In this document: piece after piece, positions 63,401 through 64,000 of the stretch | How the letters are laid out: every line of letters begins with the position of its first letter | How positions within the stretch are numbered: position 1 is the first letter of the stretch | DNA from: Thermoguttaceae bacterium | GTDB taxonomy: Bacteria; Planctomycetota; Planctomycetia; Pirellulales; Thermoguttaceae | Reading direction: 5' to 3' | Assembly: GCA_017407125.1 (NCBI GenBank) | Contig: JAFQXE010000025.1 | Location: forward strand, 280,591-344,590 | DNA length: 64,000 nucleotides | Program-made: the position numbers and the translations under genes | The notes under the pieces: model-generated | Told to the model about the DNA's origin: nothing | Database searches by the model: none | Seen by the model: only the letters and a program-made list of their open reading frames with translations

Positions 63401-63617
63401 GACTGAAAGTAATCCCGGTTCCTTTAACCAAACCGTCGTGCGTTCCTGGCGTCTCCACAAAACCGGCGGATTCTGTAAGAATGCCGCTTTCAACTGTGTC
63501 GGTGTCAAACGTCCAGTATCCGCGCAAAACCGGTTCCGCCTGAACGGACTGAGCAAACAGCGCCAGCGCCGCAATCAATGCGCAAAAACTCAATGTAATG
63601 TTCTGAAAGGCTTTCAT
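60459..63617 (-). CDS. Secreted LamG-domain protein with PEP-CTERM sorting signal (paralogue 2)
   Basis: 1052 residues, signal peptide about 1-28 (ending SVQA). Domain order matches paralogue 1 (39626-42754) throughout: two LamG lectin domains, a long beta region, a dockerin-like segment (YNLDGTGVTTLDELANYITG) and the PEP-CTERM end (IPEPSTWALLILG, then membrane segment and RKKSK). Most stretches are conserved between the copies (for example QLITRITDSATSAGGEGEPL), with the middle region the most variable. It is probably a surface or released glycan-binding protein attached through exosortase. The promoter contains CTATAGTATAAT (minus strand, about 63714-63725). Confidence 0.88.
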   Translation of the reverse strand: MKAFQNITLSFCALIAALALFAQSVQAEPVLRGYWTFDTDTVESGILTESAGFVETPGTHDGLVKGTGITFSPITGEGETGNHLGSGNYVSFSGDTYAVIQNTSTVADLDSPAYLETYDFKGAAFTISAWVKGLPDGNWEPYLAKYGENNYGYQLRREAGNNHPTFTYRRSDGDDDPVPNIPGTYTNLNDGEWHNLIAVYGGTYRELYMDGQLITRITDSATSAGGEGEPLVFSGRYNASSAEYTGFANISLDDVAIYSGALRNNQITYLNNGGDPTKLNENVTDIGTKTFNISLGSPSGDNNVTLTPNGNISRHWLDDDISFDRGSYIRTNLPVGSAGFNSSFTASAWVYLNSVTDDQAIFGNDVQDTNNYGLHLIVRNGHPHLGFWGNDLQASQTLNTGEWYYLTWQYDAANQTQKIYLDGAEIASRTEAAAFLGAKVLDIGKTCAASPNYLDGKLKGISITDGVLTSEQIKAQMNNPDTRRGENFEWGKNDEWYSGGGASLGNIVSLSANNITFKGLSMYHGPATDEEKNIYNSSNAKMGNTDYTTGMVWGPSFTVLKNEASISVDVFGGSAALNVNDRQDGGVGVALWDLTTGDYVREGGNVVYFNGNGSNELQHSAFSLNNLQGHNLMIVSIDRTPGGWGWVGLTNLEADATQVSAIAGAEQHHIILNDFNFDTAGEFSGMYEIGYDVSDGKIIEGNRLDSVTNFTNGNRGNGAVTNYYVDSSGTASNTKGFLSTGSVNGGEESSVGVLRSDPFLIQGDIMEFYIAGGDDNKSLELIDATTGDIYRTATGTRTNDFRYDFWSLKGLEGKSVYLRVVDIDNGTGWSHLELDQIRQIKFAPTAADVQAANNTLTSQQLAFYDVEPGFNADSYNLDGTGVTTLDELANYITGGAEPSNKDIQLYLDNYKASEGAPVGVNVLSVLNVESSGMYTLAVGNDEPYKLTLNGATVFESEGSADLEFIPLLLSEVGQYALNMLYLDQSDEGASLYLAEGGYDAWNSSFSLLAGYGDGYVLAYAQNVDPNKIPEPSTWALLILGAAGMLYWRKKSK

Positions 63618-63937
63618 GATAACCTCAACTCAATAAAAATCGTTGTTTCCAACAGGTGAAAATTTTTCTACTGAAATAGCGTATGTTATATATTTTAGCT
63701 ATTTTTATACTTTATTATACTATAGCATAGTTTTTTCATTTTTAACGCCACAATTCAAAAAAACGTTAAAAATTTATATAATTATTCTGAATAAACTGCA
63801 ATTATATCAGTGTATAATATAAATAATGCCTTGTGAGTAATGTTTTATACAAATAAACAAAATTATATTGCAATAATCTGAACAGAATTCCAGCCTGGAA
63901 GGCGACTGCGACCGGGTTATTCCAGAATGCCCTGCAG
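63618..63937. other. AT-rich upstream region of the second LamG PEP-CTERM gene
   Basis: Contains a minus-strand CTATAGTATAAT word (63714-63725) like that of the ispA and guaA promoters. No other structure was recognised apart from the possible 3' end of the next gene. Confidence 0.5.
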
Positions 63938-64000
63938 TTAAACCTTGAATTTCTCAATGGCTTGCTCGAAAACCTGGTTGTGAACGAGCATGATAATGAG
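63938..64000 (-). CDS. Possible 3' end of a gene running out of the window
   Basis: 20 open codons ending in TAA: LIIMLVHNQVFEQAIEKFKV. The codon choice and helical pattern look coding, but the piece is too short to identify. Confidence 0.3.
   Translation of the reverse strand, partial: LIIMLVHNQVFEQAIEKFKV

Overview
The window looks like a piece of a Planctomycetota chromosome, most likely a Pirellulales/Thermoguttaceae-type member from an animal gut. This is inferred from the gene mix: three secreted proteins ending in PEP-CTERM sorting signals, a very large TPR-type secretin, an LptD-like and a SurA-like outer-membrane protein, hopanoid synthesis, a XylR-type AraC/periplasmic-binding regulator, and secreted glycoside hydrolases (GH29/GH95-like, GH172, GH129/GH101-like). 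No tRNA, rRNA, CRISPR array, insertion sequence or phage was recognised.

Layout. 1-7.8 kb: a glycoside hydrolase cut by the window edge, a tethered double trypsin-like protease, and an LptD-like barrel. 7.9-20.2 kb: squalene-hopene cyclase, a SurA-like isomerase, a lactonase, a GT-C/GT2/GT-C glycosyltransferase operon, and dxs-ispA. The cyclase and the dxs-ispA pair supply hopanoid precursors and product. 20.6-31.5 kb: a GH172 protein, a caspase-like/beta-helix fusion, xseB, guaA, a 14-repeat ankyrin protein, a Ste24-type protease and a small conserved protein. 31.7-39.1 kb: a secreted HELAH metallopeptidase, a 1286-residue secretin with a decayed copy of its own tail behind it, prfB, and a small McrB-N-like protein. 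39.6-52.9 kb: a saccharide-linked region with two PEP-CTERM proteins, a fused bimodular fucosidase, a XylR-like regulator and a sugar isomerase. 53.5-63.6 kb: glnS, a decaying P-loop/membrane-protein locus, a mutY-SGNH hydrolase-fmt run, and a paralogue of the first LamG PEP-CTERM protein. A few codons of a further gene lie at the right edge.

The intergenic DNA is unusual. It holds many heptanucleotide tandem arrays, a ~118-bp element in three copies, a ~245-bp multi-hairpin element (two full copies and one half) with a visible compensatory base change, four copies of a triple-hairpin element, and several mosaic GC-rich modules. One heptamer array (AGTTGCG x4) lies in frame at the junction of the GH29 and GH95-like parts of the fucosidase, so it could be both a fusion scar and a frameshift switch.

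The strongest regulatory signal is an identical 19-bp sequence 33 bp upstream of a TATAAT box in front of both the fucosidase and the 903-residue PEP-CTERM gene. The XylR-like regulator gene lies between these two targets. The best candidates for an undescribed system are this saccharide-response unit, the structured 245-bp repeat, the caspase-beta-helix protein and the P-loop/membrane locus.
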